The notes beneath the pieces were generated by a model that did no database searches, was not told where the DNA came from, and saw only the letters and a list, made by a program, of their open reading frames with translations. A program made the position numbers and the translations under genes. Below, one piece after another: positions 35,043 to 44,281 of a stretch of 64,000 bases of DNA. Origin of the DNA: Deinococcus koreensis (GTDB taxonomy: Bacteria; Deinococcota; Deinococci; Deinococcales; Deinococcaceae); NCBI RefSeq assembly GCF_002901445.1, contig NZ_PPPD01000004.1:91113-155112 (forward strand), given 5' to 3'. Positions within the stretch are counted from its first letter, which is position 1. The number at the start of each line of letters is the position of its first letter.

Positions 35043-35984
35043 TTACCACCCCTTTAGGGCGTCCTTGAGCGACGTGTCGGCCCATTTGGCGTAGACCCTG
35101 GTGGTTTCGATGCTGGCGTGGCCGAGGTGCTGCGCTGCAGTTTCCAATCCGAGTTGGGCGGCAGCCCGGGTGCCGGCGTAGTGCCGGAGCGCATGCCAGC
35201 CCTTGTAGGTCACGCTGGCCCTGACACACAGCCGCCGCAGCCGTTCCCGCGCCGCCGTCTGCGTGCTTCCTATCACCGCCCCGTCCACGGTTTCCTCCCG
35301 CCACGCCGCCAACGCCGCCCTCAGCGACCCAGAGACTGCCACACGCCGGAGTTTCCCGCCCTTGCCGTGCTGCACGATCAGCAAATCCCCCTCGCAGTCG
35401 GCCCACGTGAGCGCGAGCGCCTCACTGATCCGCAGGCCCCCGTGCGCGCACAGCAGGAGCAGCACGCGGTCACGTGGCCCAGCCGCCGTGAGGAGCGCCT
35501 GCACTTCCGCGTGGCTGTACGGCTGCCGCTTGTCCCACGCGGCCGTCCTGTCCTTCGCAGCCTTTGTGTCGCTGAAAGGATCCAGGGCAGTGACGCCGGC
35601 CCAGCGCAGCGCCCGGTAGAGTGCCCGCGCAGCGGCCAGGTTCACGCGGACGCTCGATGGCGTGAGGCCCTGGGTTTCGAGGGTGCGGGCGTAAAGAGGC
35701 CCGTCATCCCGGTCGGGGCGGATGACGCTTACCCCAGCGTGTTCCGCATGCTGCAGGAACTTACCGACGCCCTCGCGGTACGCCCGGGCGGTACGGGGCG
35801 AGAGGGCTCCTCCGGCGGCACCATATAAATAGGTGTGCGCTTCTGTCAGTGACCACAGGCTGGCCGCGTCCAAGTGCTGGGCGGCGAGCAGGGCCCGGCG
35901 CCGGCGTTCCTCGGGATTGAGGTCAGCCCACTGGCGGGCGCCGTCGAGCGCCCCGGCCCGGAATACGTCGAGAGCGAGGGTCAC
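35043..35984 (-). CDS. Tyrosine recombinase/integrase
   Basis: A 313-aa integrase of the XerC/D type. The N-terminal SAM-like domain covers TARAYREGVGKFLQHAEHAG. The catalytic residues are all visible: R in AHGGLRISEALALTW, K in QHGKGGKLRRV, H-x-x-R in WHALRHYAGT, H in HLGHASIETT and the nucleophile Y in RVYAKW. Start GTG 35984 overlaps the stop of the small exported protein as GTGA, an unusual coupling for an integrase. It probably mobilises or has mobilised the surrounding island. Confidence 0.92.
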   Translation of the reverse strand: MTLALDVFRAGALDGARQWADLNPEERRRRALLAAQHLDAASLWSLTEAHTYLYGAAGGALSPRTARAYREGVGKFLQHAEHAGVSVIRPDRDDGPLYARTLETQGLTPSSVRVNLAAARALYRALRWAGVTALDPFSDTKAAKDRTAAWDKRQPYSHAEVQALLTAAGPRDRVLLLLCAHGGLRISEALALTWADCEGDLLIVQHGKGGKLRRVAVSGSLRAALAAWREETVDGAVIGSTQTAARERLRRLCVRASVTYKGWHALRHYAGTRAAAQLGLETAAQHLGHASIETTRVYAKWADTSLKDALKGW

Positions 35985-36325
35985 TTGGTTACCGGGCGTT
36001 TAAAATAGTAATTTGTTGCATCTCCAAACTGAGAGCTTCCATTCACGGAAACCAATTCCCAGCCCAGATTGCCCCAATAGTTGAGGAAAAGATTCAAGTT
36101 TAAATTTTCCTTGGAAGTTTTTCTATCCCAAGTCTTTTTAGTTACGTACTGCCAGAAATCGTCCATATCATTGGCAGTCACTGCCCTGCCGGGTTCAACC
36201 CAATAGAATGTCCTACCATCACTTGCGGTGACTATCGTCATAGTTCCGTACTCCCACCGGGCTGCTCCTGCGCCTCCAGAGCCCAACACCACGACCAGTA
36301 GAGCTCCCCTAGCTATTCGCTTCAC
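35981..36325 (-). CDS. Small exported protein, DUF4177-like
   Basis: A 114-aa protein with a signal peptide (cut near A21). The mature part has the WEYGTMTI start and NYWGNLGWELVSVNG plus NYYFKRP ending seen in DUF4177-type proteins (aromatic-rich alpha/beta fold of unknown role). Codon use is clearly AT-richer than the neighbours (aataatttaa-like codons), which points to recent transfer. It is directly upstream of, and overlaps, the integrase. Confidence 0.65.
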   Translation of the reverse strand: MKRIARGALLVVVLGSGGAGAARWEYGTMTIVTASDGRTFYWVEPGRAVTANDMDDFWQYVTKKTWDRKTSKENLNLNLFLNYWGNLGWELVSVNGSSQFGDATNYYFKRPVTK

Positions 36326-36384
36326 ACCCTTACGCTAACACCGATTAGCGTAAGGGGCGGGAAGGTTTGAGACGCACTGTGCGG

Positions 36385-38574
36385 CTACTCCTTGCCTACT
36401 CTTAAGACTCCGGCGGCCGCTCGCCGCGTCAAGATCTCCTGCGCATCCGGCTGCAGTTCCTGAAGGCGTTCCAACATGATCCTGGCGATCGCAGCGTCGT
36501 CAAACCGCATACCCTCCACATGAGGTACCAGCGGCTCCAGCTGGGTCAGGAGGGCGTCCATGTCAACCACCCGGGTCAGCTCCAGATATTGCTCGATGCC
36601 AAACTGGGACGGCAGAGGCCCACGTTCCCCCCGCACCTGTCTGGCCAGCGTGAGCAGCCACGCCTGAGCCCGCGCCGGCCGGTCGCCGACGAAGTCGAGC
36701 ACGAGCGAGTTCGTCAGAGCCTCGCCACGGTGGTCAGCGAGCAGGAGCAGACCGGTGACCGCCTTCGCACGGGGTTCCGCCAGAAGTTCCGACTGGTGTG
36801 TCTCCAACACGTCGGCCAGCCAGGCCCGCGATTGCTGGGCTGGTACGGCACCACCCGACCGGGCCTCCCGGATGAAGAGAGAGGACGAAGCCCGGTACAG
36901 GTCGAGCATCATCCACCACGCCGGCAGAATCTCGAGCACCCGCTGCAACACGACGCCACGCCCATCGGTGGATCCACCGCTGACGTGCTGCTCCAGCAGA
37001 TCGACGACCGTCGACCGCATCTCCTCCAGCACGGCCGGCAAGCCATCCGGCCCGTACTGATCGTAGAGGAAACGCGCCAGAAAGCGCATGAGGGCCACCC
37101 GCTCGTCCACATCCAGTCGGCGTGCGTAGTGCTTGACCTTGCTCAAGAGCCGGCGCCGCCGCCGATCGTCCAGGCTCCGCAACAGGGCGTCGGCCGCACC
37201 CTCATCAGCGGCCGTATTCCGGATAAAGGCCTGCACGGCGGCGTCCTCGACATCTTCACTGCCGATGGCGTACTGCACGTACCGCCTCAAGTATTCCGGC
37301 TGCGCCGCGGCGAACTGACCACTGTAAGGGTCTGGTTCACGCCGGCCAAACTCGGCAGCGACGTTCGGAAAGGTGATGGCCAGCAGTTCCAGGGCCGGCC
37401 CGGTCACGTCCTTGAACACGTCGTAGACCGCGCTCCGGGGTTTGGGTGGCAGCGCCCCACCCAGCTGATTGATGCCGCCTTGACGTTCATAATGTTTCCG
37501 GACAACGATCTGCGTAGCGATGGCCGGAGAGGTCAGGTCATCCGCATGGCGCACCACCAGATCGAAGATGTCGGGAAACAGCACCCGCATCGCCTCGATG
37601 CGGCATACGTCGACCGGGTTGGTCTCCCCCCGCAGGATCGGCAGGGCGAACCGCACGGCGTTCCCCAGTCGGCGGATCTCGCGTGGCGTGGTGATGTGTG
37701 CCGACAGCACCCTGGCCAGCTGCCGCACGCCCACCAGTTCGTCGGCATCTGGCGGCAGGTCGTTCTCCGTGAAAGCCCGAGTGAGGTTCTCGAAAAGATC
37801 CTCCTCCAGGTCGATCTGGTCGAGGGCCGGTAAGGCCAGGGGCAGCTGGACGATCTTTTCGAGATAGCGGCGGCCCGAAGGCCTTCCGCGCGCCTCGAAG
37901 TGCGTTTCCAGGGCCGACGCGATGATGGCGGGGTCGTACGCGAGAATGTACGTGAAGGACGGCAGGTCGAACACCGCCTTGAGCAGCCGGAACACCGTGC
38001 GGATCGCCTCGTGATCGAGCCGGTCGAGGTCGTCCACTAGCACGACCACCTGCACGCCGGCCTCGTTGAGCTTCCTCTCCAGGGAAGCCTTCTGCTTCGA
38101 GAAACTGGCCTCCTGTCTAAGCGCCCCAGCCACGGCCTTTCCCGCAGTGCCAGCGTCTTTGAGATGCCCCAGACCGGTCGCCGTACCGGCCCATTCAGCG
38201 GCACTGCCGACAAGGTGCAGGATTCCTGCGGCCACATCCTTGACAGACGGAACCTTGCTGTCCTCCAGCGCTTCTGCCACGACCCTGACCAAGCCGAGCA
38301 TCATCTGCTCCTGCGACGGGTATGCCCAGGGATTGAACCGCACCAGGATCACGTCTTTGTGATGCTCGGCAAGTTCCTGTGCCATGTACTCCAGGACGGT
38401 GCTCTTCCCCTCGCCCCAGGTGCCCTCGATGCCGATGATGAACGGTGAAGTCTCGACACGGGCGGCGACGGCCTGAGTGAGTCGCCGGACGAACAGCCGG
38501 CGGTGATACCGGTCTTCACTTAAGGTGCTGGGACGGTCGGCATGCAGCGCAATTCGCCGGTGGGTTTCGGACAT
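36385..38574 (-). CDS. KAP-family P-loop NTPase
   Basis: A 729-aa NTPase from ATG 38574 (the frame is open further upstream but without a start signal). Walker A is GTWGEGKST (51-59), followed by the family mark FNPWAYPSQEQ, and Walker B is VVVLVDDLDRLD (about 176-187). A weakly hydrophobic insert (VKDVAAGILHLVGSAAEWAG) lies between them where many KAP NTPases have membrane helices. IIASALETHF and REIRRLGNAVRFALPIL are in the usual STAND-like helical part. KAP NTPases are often found on mobile islands and some are linked to phage exclusion; here it sits beside an integrase and IS6. Function not established. Confidence 0.85.
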   Translation of the reverse strand: MSETHRRIALHADRPSTLSEDRYHRRLFVRRLTQAVAARVETSPFIIGIEGTWGEGKSTVLEYMAQELAEHHKDVILVRFNPWAYPSQEQMMLGLVRVVAEALEDSKVPSVKDVAAGILHLVGSAAEWAGTATGLGHLKDAGTAGKAVAGALRQEASFSKQKASLERKLNEAGVQVVVLVDDLDRLDHEAIRTVFRLLKAVFDLPSFTYILAYDPAIIASALETHFEARGRPSGRRYLEKIVQLPLALPALDQIDLEEDLFENLTRAFTENDLPPDADELVGVRQLARVLSAHITTPREIRRLGNAVRFALPILRGETNPVDVCRIEAMRVLFPDIFDLVVRHADDLTSPAIATQIVVRKHYERQGGINQLGGALPPKPRSAVYDVFKDVTGPALELLAITFPNVAAEFGRREPDPYSGQFAAAQPEYLRRYVQYAIGSEDVEDAAVQAFIRNTAADEGAADALLRSLDDRRRRRLLSKVKHYARRLDVDERVALMRFLARFLYDQYGPDGLPAVLEEMRSTVVDLLEQHVSGGSTDGRGVVLQRVLEILPAWWMMLDLYRASSSLFIREARSGGAVPAQQSRAWLADVLETHQSELLAEPRAKAVTGLLLLADHRGEALTNSLVLDFVGDRPARAQAWLLTLARQVRGERGPLPSQFGIEQYLELTRVVDMDALLTQLEPLVPHVEGMRFDDAAIARIMLERLQELQPDAQEILTRRAAAGVLRVGKE

Positions 38575-38706
38575 ACACCATCGTCGCAGGGAGACAGGCC
38601 TCATGGATGGCGACATAACGACCCGACCGCCACCGTGTCTGCTGAATCCAGAAATATTCCCGTCCCAATTGATGCACCAGATGCGGTCTGCCAGCAGGCC
38701 ATCCCG

Positions 38707-38907
38707 ATGTACGGTGGCGGGATGGACAACGGGGCATTGGAAGAGACGCATATCGCGCACCAGCAGGCGAACGCTGAACTGATCGAGGTGCTGGCCGGGC
38801 AGTTGCGCGCCACAGGTGTCGCCCTGCCGGACGAACACAGGACACCACAACCTGTACTTGAGATACCCAATGAAGAAAGCGGCCTTGCGGCCGCTTTGAC
38901 TCCTTAA
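38707..38907 (+). CDS. Possible small protein
   Basis: A 66-aa frame from ATG 38707 (or ATG 38722, behind GGTGGCGGG). THIAHQQANAELIEVLAGQL and RATGVALPDEH form a plausible helix; the frame ends inside the terminator hairpin at 38876-38897. No family known. It is divergent from the KAP NTPase. Confidence 0.4.
   Translation: MYGGGMDNGALEETHIAHQQANAELIEVLAGQLRATGVALPDEHRTPQPVLEIPNEESGLAAALTP
38876..38897. terminator. Strong bidirectional terminator
   Basis: AAAGCGGCC-TTGC-GGCCGCTTT is a perfect 9-bp stem with a 4-nt loop, with A- and T-rich ends on both sides. It marks the boundary of the KAP island on this side. Confidence 0.8.
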
Positions 38908-39031
38908 TTGTAGCCTGGTATGCACGGAAACGCAACCGAAATCAACTGTCCCGCTCAACGACGTTCCAGACGACATTTTAGCCTGGCTATCTCAATAGGA
39001 TGCATAACCCCTGACGCTGGAGCACGGGCGA

Positions 39032-39730
39032 TTACTGACGCGCCTTCCTCCAGCCCAGCAGGCCGCGTCTGGGCAGGGGACGGGTCGTCGCCCAGTAGCC
39101 CTCCCACGCCCAGAGGACGTACAGCGTGACCACCCAGATTTCACCGAGCAGCGTTGACGTCGCCTGCCCGACGAAGGGCACCACAAACAGCGGCCAGGTG
39201 CTCAGGACGAGCAGGATCCCCGCACCTGGCGGCGTGGTGCGCAGCCAGGGCCAGTCGACCCCCAGTCCCCGCCAGTTGAGCCAGTACAGGAATACGGCCA
39301 GCACGTGGAATCCCAGCAACCCCAGTACGGGCGGCGTGGAGGCGCTGAACAGGCCGAACAGCAGCCACGTGCCGTCGACGAAGGCGACGGCACCAAACAC
39401 CACGAGGGCCTGCAGTCTCGTGAAGCCGAGCAGGAACCGCATGCTCCGGGACACGCGCGGTGCTGCGATGGCCTGCGCCGGCGTGTGCCGCCGGATGGCG
39501 ATCACGGCGGGCACGAAGGTCAGGGCACGAAACAGCTTGCTCCACTGCCCCGGTGTGGCCTCCAGGGTGGCCAGCCACTCGTGTTCGCGGCGAGCGGCAC
39601 GGGTGGGAAGCTGGTGGGCCAGCGTCCGTACCAGCCACTCCGACAGCCGCGGGATCCACCCCCCGAGTTCCGAGGCGATTGCGGCCAGCACGAGCGCAAC
39701 CAACACTTCCGGCCAGTTGATGTCAGGCAT
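39032..39730 (-). CDS. Polytopic membrane protein of unknown function
   Basis: A 232-aa protein with about five hydrophobic segments: VLVALVLAAIASELGGWI, LQALVVFGAVAFVDGTWLLF, VLGLLGFHVLAVFLYWL, GILLVLSTWPLFVVPFVG and IWVVTLYVLWAWEGYW. No family recognised. Its start overlaps the PadR gene by 8 nt, so the two are one unit, the usual layout of PadR with the membrane protein it controls. Confidence 0.8.
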   Translation of the reverse strand: MPDINWPEVLVALVLAAIASELGGWIPRLSEWLVRTLAHQLPTRAARREHEWLATLEATPGQWSKLFRALTFVPAVIAIRRHTPAQAIAAPRVSRSMRFLLGFTRLQALVVFGAVAFVDGTWLLFGLFSASTPPVLGLLGFHVLAVFLYWLNWRGLGVDWPWLRTTPPGAGILLVLSTWPLFVVPFVGQATSTLLGEIWVVTLYVLWAWEGYWATTRPLPRRGLLGWRKARQ

Positions 39731-40025
39731 GGCGCACCGCCCCAGCCTCCGGGAACAGCAGGGCGCGTTCCGCCTCGTACCGGCGGACGCCTTCGCCGGT
39801 AAGGTGGTAGTACCAGCGGGGACGGCGGCCCTCGCCGCTGGGGGGCTCCTGCTCGGCCGCGATCAGACCCCAGGTCTCGAGCTTGTCGAGGATGGGGTAG
39901 AGGGTGCCGTTGCCCAGCTGGAGTTCCTGGCCGATGCTCAGGCCGTAGTGCTGCCGCGCCGTGTCGTGGTACAGCAGCCCCATCACGCGGAGGGCGTTGC
40001 GATTAAGCTGGGCGGTCGGCGGCAT
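39723..40025 (-). CDS. PadR-family transcriptional regulator
   Basis: A winged-helix PadR regulator of about 100 aa. GLSIGQELQLGNGTLYPILD with KLETWGLIAAEQE is the recognition helix and following strand; RPRWYYHLTGEGVRRYEAE is the wing and final helix. I place the start at ATG 40025, 7 nt after a -10 element (leaderless), rather than at ATG 40034, which lies inside that element. Short PadR (subfamily-2 size). Confidence 0.88.
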   Translation of the reverse strand: MPPTAQLNRNALRVMGLLYHDTARQHYGLSIGQELQLGNGTLYPILDKLETWGLIAAEQEPPSGEGRRPRWYYHLTGEGVRRYEAERALLFPEAGAVRHA

Positions 40026-40032
40026 TGGTCGC

Positions 40033-40061
40033 ATTTTCGACTATTGAGAGTGAGCTGTCAA
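40033..40061 (-). promoter_or_regulatory. Leaderless promoter of the PadR unit
   Basis: On the minus strand TTGACA (40061-40056), a 17-nt spacer, GAAAAT (40038-40033), then 7 nt to ATG 40025. Consensus -35 with correct spacing makes this a good candidate. Confidence 0.6.
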
Positions 40062-40254
40062 GCGGAGGTACACCGAAGCGCCAGATGCCTGAGGAAGAGA
40101 CAGGAGAGCGCCGCTGTCCGCGAGTGTCGGCATTTCAGGCGGGGAAGCGGCCTCCACCGTCGAAACCGCGATGAACCCGAAAACCCCTCCTGGCAAGCGC
40201 CCGCTCAAGGTGCAGTCGTCTTACATCCGGAAGTAGGCGGCTGTAAAGCCCGCC

Positions 40255-40440
40255 ATGGAACATCCTCCCGAAACCCACACCGCCTACAGCAATTCCAAGA
40301 CAGGCTGCTTCATTTCTGGCGCCACTGCTGCTCGCAACCCCTCCACGATCGTGAAGGAAGCCGTTATTCGACCGAGTTCTTCGAAAAGAGAGCCTGCAAA
40401 GGTCATGAAGTCCACCAAGACCGGCGCCAAGAAGCGTTGA
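40255..40440 (+). CDS. Possible small basic protein
   Basis: A 61-aa frame ending in KVMKSTKTGAKKR. Codon use is less GC-biased than nearby genes. There is no clear ribosome-binding site. A 21-codon frame (40171-40236) just upstream ends in a similarly basic tail. Nothing else is visible in 40062-40254. No family known. Confidence 0.35.
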   Translation: MEHPPETHTAYSNSKTGCFISGATAARNPSTIVKEAVIRPSSSKREPAKVMKSTKTGAKKR

Positions 40441-40473
40441 TCAACAACCTCGGTTCGTCGGCTCCCTGCACGG

Positions 40474-41118
40474 TCACTCCACTTCGCCCCGCACGAGCAG
40501 CACCGCCACGCTGTAGCACTCCCCCCCGACCTCCGGCGGCTCAACTTCATTGAACAGCGCGATCACGCGCGCCTTGAGCGCCTGCGCCTGGCGGGCCGTC
40601 AGCGTCAGGGTGCCGATATTCGCCATCAGCGGAGAAGGGCCTCCGAACAGTTCGCTGGCCTGTCCGCGCTCGTCGCCCAGCCGCAGGTTGCTGCCGGTCT
40701 CGTCATGCTGCTCCAGCCAGTACCCCCAGGTGTCCGCGTGGGCCCGCATCTGCGCGGCCGTCAGGGCCATCATCCGCGTCACGCGCGGCACGAGTTGCGC
40801 GGCCAGGAAGGCGTCCAGGGTCTCGGCGCCGGTCACCTCGAAGGGAATGAACCAGCGCGGCGTCACGCCGTAGCGGCGCATGCCCCGGCCCGCCCGGGGC
40901 TGGGTGGCTGTGATGACGGCGATGTCGGCGCGATGCAGTTTGCCCACCAAGTACTGCGCCCGGTTCGGGGATATGTCCAGGGCGGCTGCCACTTCCGTCA
41001 CCGTGCGCGGGGCGGTCATCAGCAGGCCCAGCAGCGCGCGTAGGCCGACGTCCAGCAGCAGGGCGGCCTGCGCCGCCGTCGCGTGGCGCAGTGGGGGCAG
41101 GGCGGGAGTGTCCGGCAT
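40474..41118 (-). CDS. Winged-helix (ArsR-like) transcriptional regulator
   Basis: A 214-aa regulator. The DNA-binding part is ALLGLLMTAPRTVTEVAAAL with DISPNRAQYLVGKLHRA; the C-terminal half (ETLDAFLAAQLVPRVTRMMA and onward) is an alpha/beta sensor-like region found in ArsR-type regulators that pair with transporters. TATCGT lies 6 nt before the ATG, a possible leaderless -10. It is divergent from the MFS gene with 72 nt between starts and probably controls it. Confidence 0.82.
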   Translation of the reverse strand: MPDTPALPPLRHATAAQAALLLDVGLRALLGLLMTAPRTVTEVAAALDISPNRAQYLVGKLHRADIAVITATQPRAGRGMRRYGVTPRWFIPFEVTGAETLDAFLAAQLVPRVTRMMALTAAQMRAHADTWGYWLEQHDETGSNLRLGDERGQASELFGGPSPLMANIGTLTLTARQAQALKARVIALFNEVEPPEVGGECYSVAVLLVRGEVE

Positions 41119-41190
41119 GCCCTGACGATAGGTCACGTCAACCTGAGTGTTCCCGTCGTGTTTCAGATTGAGCGTCGTCACGCTGAGGCC

Positions 41191-42426
41191 ATGACCCCTC
41201 CTCTGACCCTCTGGAACCGTTCCTTCCTGCTCTGGCTGCTCGGCAGCGCGCAGTCCCGGCTGGGCTCGGCGCTCTCCGGCATCGCGCTCAGCTTCCTGGT
41301 GCTCGCCCAGACCGGCTCGGCCGGCGCGACCGCCCTGACCCTGGCGTGCGCCCTGGCGCCGAACCTGTTGATGCCGCTGATGGGCGCGTGGGTCGACCGC
41401 GTGCCCCTGAAGGTGCCGCTGATCGGCGCGGCGCTCACCCAGGGGCTGCTGCAGGTCGCGGTGGGCGGCCTGGCCCTGGCCTGGGGGGAGGTGCCGCTGG
41501 GGCTGGTGAACGGCGCGGCGCTGCTCGCGGGGCTCGCGAACGCCTTCGCGCAGCCCGCCAGCAGCGCGGCCGTGCCGGCCCTGGTGCCCCCGGGTGAGCT
41601 CGCGCGGGCCAACGGCGTGCTCACGAGCGTCTCCCAGGGCGCGTGGCTGCTCGGCACGCTGGCGGGCGGCGCACTGGTGGCGGCCGTGTCGCCGGCGGTG
41701 GCGATCGCCCTGGACGGCGTGAGCTTCCTGGTGATGGCGGGCGTGCTGACGCAGGTTGCCCTGCCCCAGGCCAGGCCATTGAGCGCGGCGACGCCCGGTC
41801 TCCTCGCTGACCTGCGGGCAGGCCTGCGATTGATGGGGCGATCGAGGACGCTGTCGTTCACGCCGCTGATCGGCCTGCTGCTGAACGCCACCCTGGCCCC
41901 GCTGCTCGTCGTGGTGCCGAAGCTGATGGGGTCGCTGGGCGCCGGCGCCCAGGGGTACGGGGCGTTTCTCGCGCTGGAGGCGGCCGGCATGGTCGCGGCC
42001 GGCGCCCTGTTCGCGGTACTCGGCCACCGCCTGCCGGTGCGGCGGGCGACGGCGGCCGGCCTGCTGCTGACAGCGGCGACCTACGGCGTGATGTGGGCCT
42101 GGCCGGTGCTGCCGGTGGTGCTGGTGGGTTCAGCGGTGCTAGGCTTCGGCTTTGGGATCCTGAACGCACCCCTGAATACCCTGTTGCAGCAACTGGTGCC
42201 GGCCGCGTACCGGGGGCGGGTGTTCAGTGTATTGGGGATGGCCTCGAGCCTTGGGATGCCGCTGAGTCTGCTGGTGGTCTCGCCCTGGCTCGACCGGGTG
42301 GCCGCGCCCGTATGGTTTGGGGCGGCGGCGTGCCTGCAGGGACTGGGGGCGGTGGCGTGGGTGCTGGTGGTGCGCTCGGAGCGGCAGCTGCCGAACCTTC
42401 AGGATCTGGATGTCGCCACGGCGTGA
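41191..42426 (+). CDS. MFS transporter, probable drug/metabolite exporter
   Basis: A 411-aa major-facilitator protein with about 12 membrane segments. Marks include LWLLGSAQSRLGSALSGIAL, LMPLMGAWVDRVPLKVPLIG (loop 2-3 with the D/R pair), FAQPASSAAVPALVPPGELA and LVPAAYRGRVFSVLGMASS. This set is typical of the EntS/MefA-like MFS_3 group. The start is ATG 41191; the frame is open upstream. The divergent ArsR-like gene is its likely regulator. Confidence 0.9.
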   Translation: MTPPLTLWNRSFLLWLLGSAQSRLGSALSGIALSFLVLAQTGSAGATALTLACALAPNLLMPLMGAWVDRVPLKVPLIGAALTQGLLQVAVGGLALAWGEVPLGLVNGAALLAGLANAFAQPASSAAVPALVPPGELARANGVLTSVSQGAWLLGTLAGGALVAAVSPAVAIALDGVSFLVMAGVLTQVALPQARPLSAATPGLLADLRAGLRLMGRSRTLSFTPLIGLLLNATLAPLLVVVPKLMGSLGAGAQGYGAFLALEAAGMVAAGALFAVLGHRLPVRRATAAGLLLTAATYGVMWAWPVLPVVLVGSAVLGFGFGILNAPLNTLLQQLVPAAYRGRVFSVLGMASSLGMPLSLLVVSPWLDRVAAPVWFGAAACLQGLGAVAWVLVVRSERQLPNLQDLDVATA

Positions 42427-42626
42427 GGAGGAATGCACTCGATCACCTGGGGAGCGCCCATGAGCCCGACGAGGCCGAGCGGACTGACAGGGGACTTAAC
42501 TCAAGGGGTCAACAGCACGGTGGCCAGCGTGTCCCCCGAGAGCGCATGGATGAAAACTCCGTTGCCCAGGGGCCGTTGATCAAGCTGTGTCCCATACGGC
42601 GTGAACGGCGGTGGCGCAGGTGTACG

Positions 42627-42881
42627 GTGAAGTCTACGTCGCTGAAGCTCACCGCTCAGCAGCAGGCACACGCGCACGCCAACAGCGCGCAGGTGAAGGG
42701 GCTGACCGAGCACCTCTATCAGGTCGGCGCAATCCCACTCGACGACTCGGCAGCCCCGGTTCATGCCGAGGGGCCGTCTGAGTCAGGCGGCAGCGAGAAC
42801 CCGGGGTTCAGGCCGAGCGGTTCGGTGGCCGATGTCCTCCGCCCGTCGAGTAGAGATACGTTTCAGCTTGCGGAGGACTAG
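42627..42881 (+). CDS. Possible small protein
   Basis: An 84-aa frame from GTG 42627: KLTAQQQAHAHANSAQVKGL, TEHLYQVGAIPLDD, then a Gly/Ser/Pro-rich tail. Weakly resembles the helix of the 38707 frame. No family known; base use is mixed. The region 42427-42626 before it holds nothing recognisable. Confidence 0.35.
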   Translation: MKSTSLKLTAQQQAHAHANSAQVKGLTEHLYQVGAIPLDDSAAPVHAEGPSESGGSENPGFRPSGSVADVLRPSSRDTFQLAED

Positions 42882-43000
42882 AAATCTCTGGTGCGGGGGG
42901 GCGAACTGTGACAGGTTCTATGAACCTTGTAAGGCCGCCCGGGCTTACGGCCCCGTTCCCGGCCAATCGCAGCGTGGGGCTCAAAAGGGTACGTCCCGCT

Positions 43001-44065
43001 TCAAAAGGCGTAGCGAACGGTGCAGTACGGCAATTCCTCGCGCAGCAGCGCCGTGAAGCGGCTCACCGCCTGCCCCTTGAGGCCCCGCCGGTAGCGCAGG
43101 TTGGTGCCGCCGTACTCGGAAGTCTTCGTCTCCTGCCACTGCGGCGTCCACAGCAGCCCCTCCGCCTTCGGATGCCAGCCCAGGTTGACCTCGTGCAGGC
43201 CCGCGTTGTGGGTCAGGAAGATGACCTCGGCGGCCAGTTGCGCCTTGGCCGCGGGCGTGAGCGCCGCGTCCACCTGCCCGAAGAGTTCCCGGTAGGCCTG
43301 CGTCCAGCCCTCGAAGATGATCACGGGCGAGAAGTTCAGGTGCACCTCGTACCCGGCCTCCACGAACTCGTTGATGGCGGCGAGCCGTTCGGGGATGGAC
43401 GACGTGCCGATGTCCACCGTGCGCGCCGTGGCCGCCGGCATCAGCGAGAAGCGGACGCGCGTGCGGCCCTGCGGGTCGTAGCCCAGCAGGTCGCGGTTGA
43501 CATACTTAGTGGCGAAGGAGGCCTTGGCGTGGGGCAGGGCGCGGAACAGCGCGATCTGGTCGCGCACGTTGTCCGAGATCAGCGCGTCCACGCTCAGGTC
43601 GCTGTTCTCGCCCAGGTCGTAGACCCAGGCGGCCGGATCGACGGAGTTCGGGGTCAGCTTCTGGCCCTGCTTCGCGGCATGCCGGCCCAGGGCCGAGAGC
43701 ACGTCCTCGATATTGGCGAACGTCGTGACAGGGTTGGCGTAGCCCTTGTGGCGGGGCACGTAGCAGTAGGCACACGACAGCGCGCAGCCGTTGGCCATCC
43801 CGGGGGCGATGAAGTCGGCGCTGCGGCCGTTGGGCCGCAGGGTCAGGGTCTTGCGTACGCCCAGCACCAGCACCTGCCGCTTGATGCGCAGCCAGTCCTT
43901 CACGAGCCCTGCGTTGCCGTGCAGGCCGGGGATGTTCTGGTGCGAGGTGACCTGGAGGTGCTCGGCCTGAGGGAAGCGGTTCAGGATCTCCTGGCCCCGG
44001 GGCAGCGCGGCGGCCCGGGGATCGACATAGATCTGCCGGATGTCGAGGGGAAAGCGCGTCGCCAC
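43001..44065 (-). CDS. Spore-photoproduct-lyase-like radical SAM protein
   Basis: A 354-aa protein of the SPL family. The radical-SAM cluster motif is C-x3-C-x2-C in GMANGCALSCAYCYVPRH. Other marks are VTSHQNIPGL, PNSVDPAAWVYDLGENSDLS, FATKYVNRDLLGYDP, RFSLMPAATARTVDIGTSSI and EVHLNFSPVIIFEGW. In spore formers SPL repairs the UV spore photoproduct; in a non-sporulating bacterium the substrate is unknown. I start it at GTG 44065 (VATRFPLDIRQIYVDP); the longer open frame has no support. Confidence 0.85.
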   Translation of the reverse strand: MATRFPLDIRQIYVDPRAAALPRGQEILNRFPQAEHLQVTSHQNIPGLHGNAGLVKDWLRIKRQVLVLGVRKTLTLRPNGRSADFIAPGMANGCALSCAYCYVPRHKGYANPVTTFANIEDVLSALGRHAAKQGQKLTPNSVDPAAWVYDLGENSDLSVDALISDNVRDQIALFRALPHAKASFATKYVNRDLLGYDPQGRTRVRFSLMPAATARTVDIGTSSIPERLAAINEFVEAGYEVHLNFSPVIIFEGWTQAYRELFGQVDAALTPAAKAQLAAEVIFLTHNAGLHEVNLGWHPKAEGLLWTPQWQETKTSEYGGTNLRYRRGLKGQAVSRFTALLREELPYCTVRYAF

Positions 44066-44281
44066 GCCGCAGTAGAGCGCTCCTGGTTGTGGGACACCGC
44101 GAGCGGACAGACGATGTGGCCCGAACGGCCGTGACTCTCCCAGATTGCTGGCTACAGCCGTTGCGGGATGAGGAATCTGGTTGCCGCCTGATTGCCGGAT
44201 GTCGGCCTCTTCCAGGGAGGCGCGGATGGTGGGGCGTGAGGAGGGCCGAGTCTCGATTCCCGGCACGGCATTCACGCGGAG

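Noticed and set aside
44140..44180. CCAGATT ... AATCTGG inverted words after dnaE2
   Set aside because: 27-nt loop and no T-run; probably chance.
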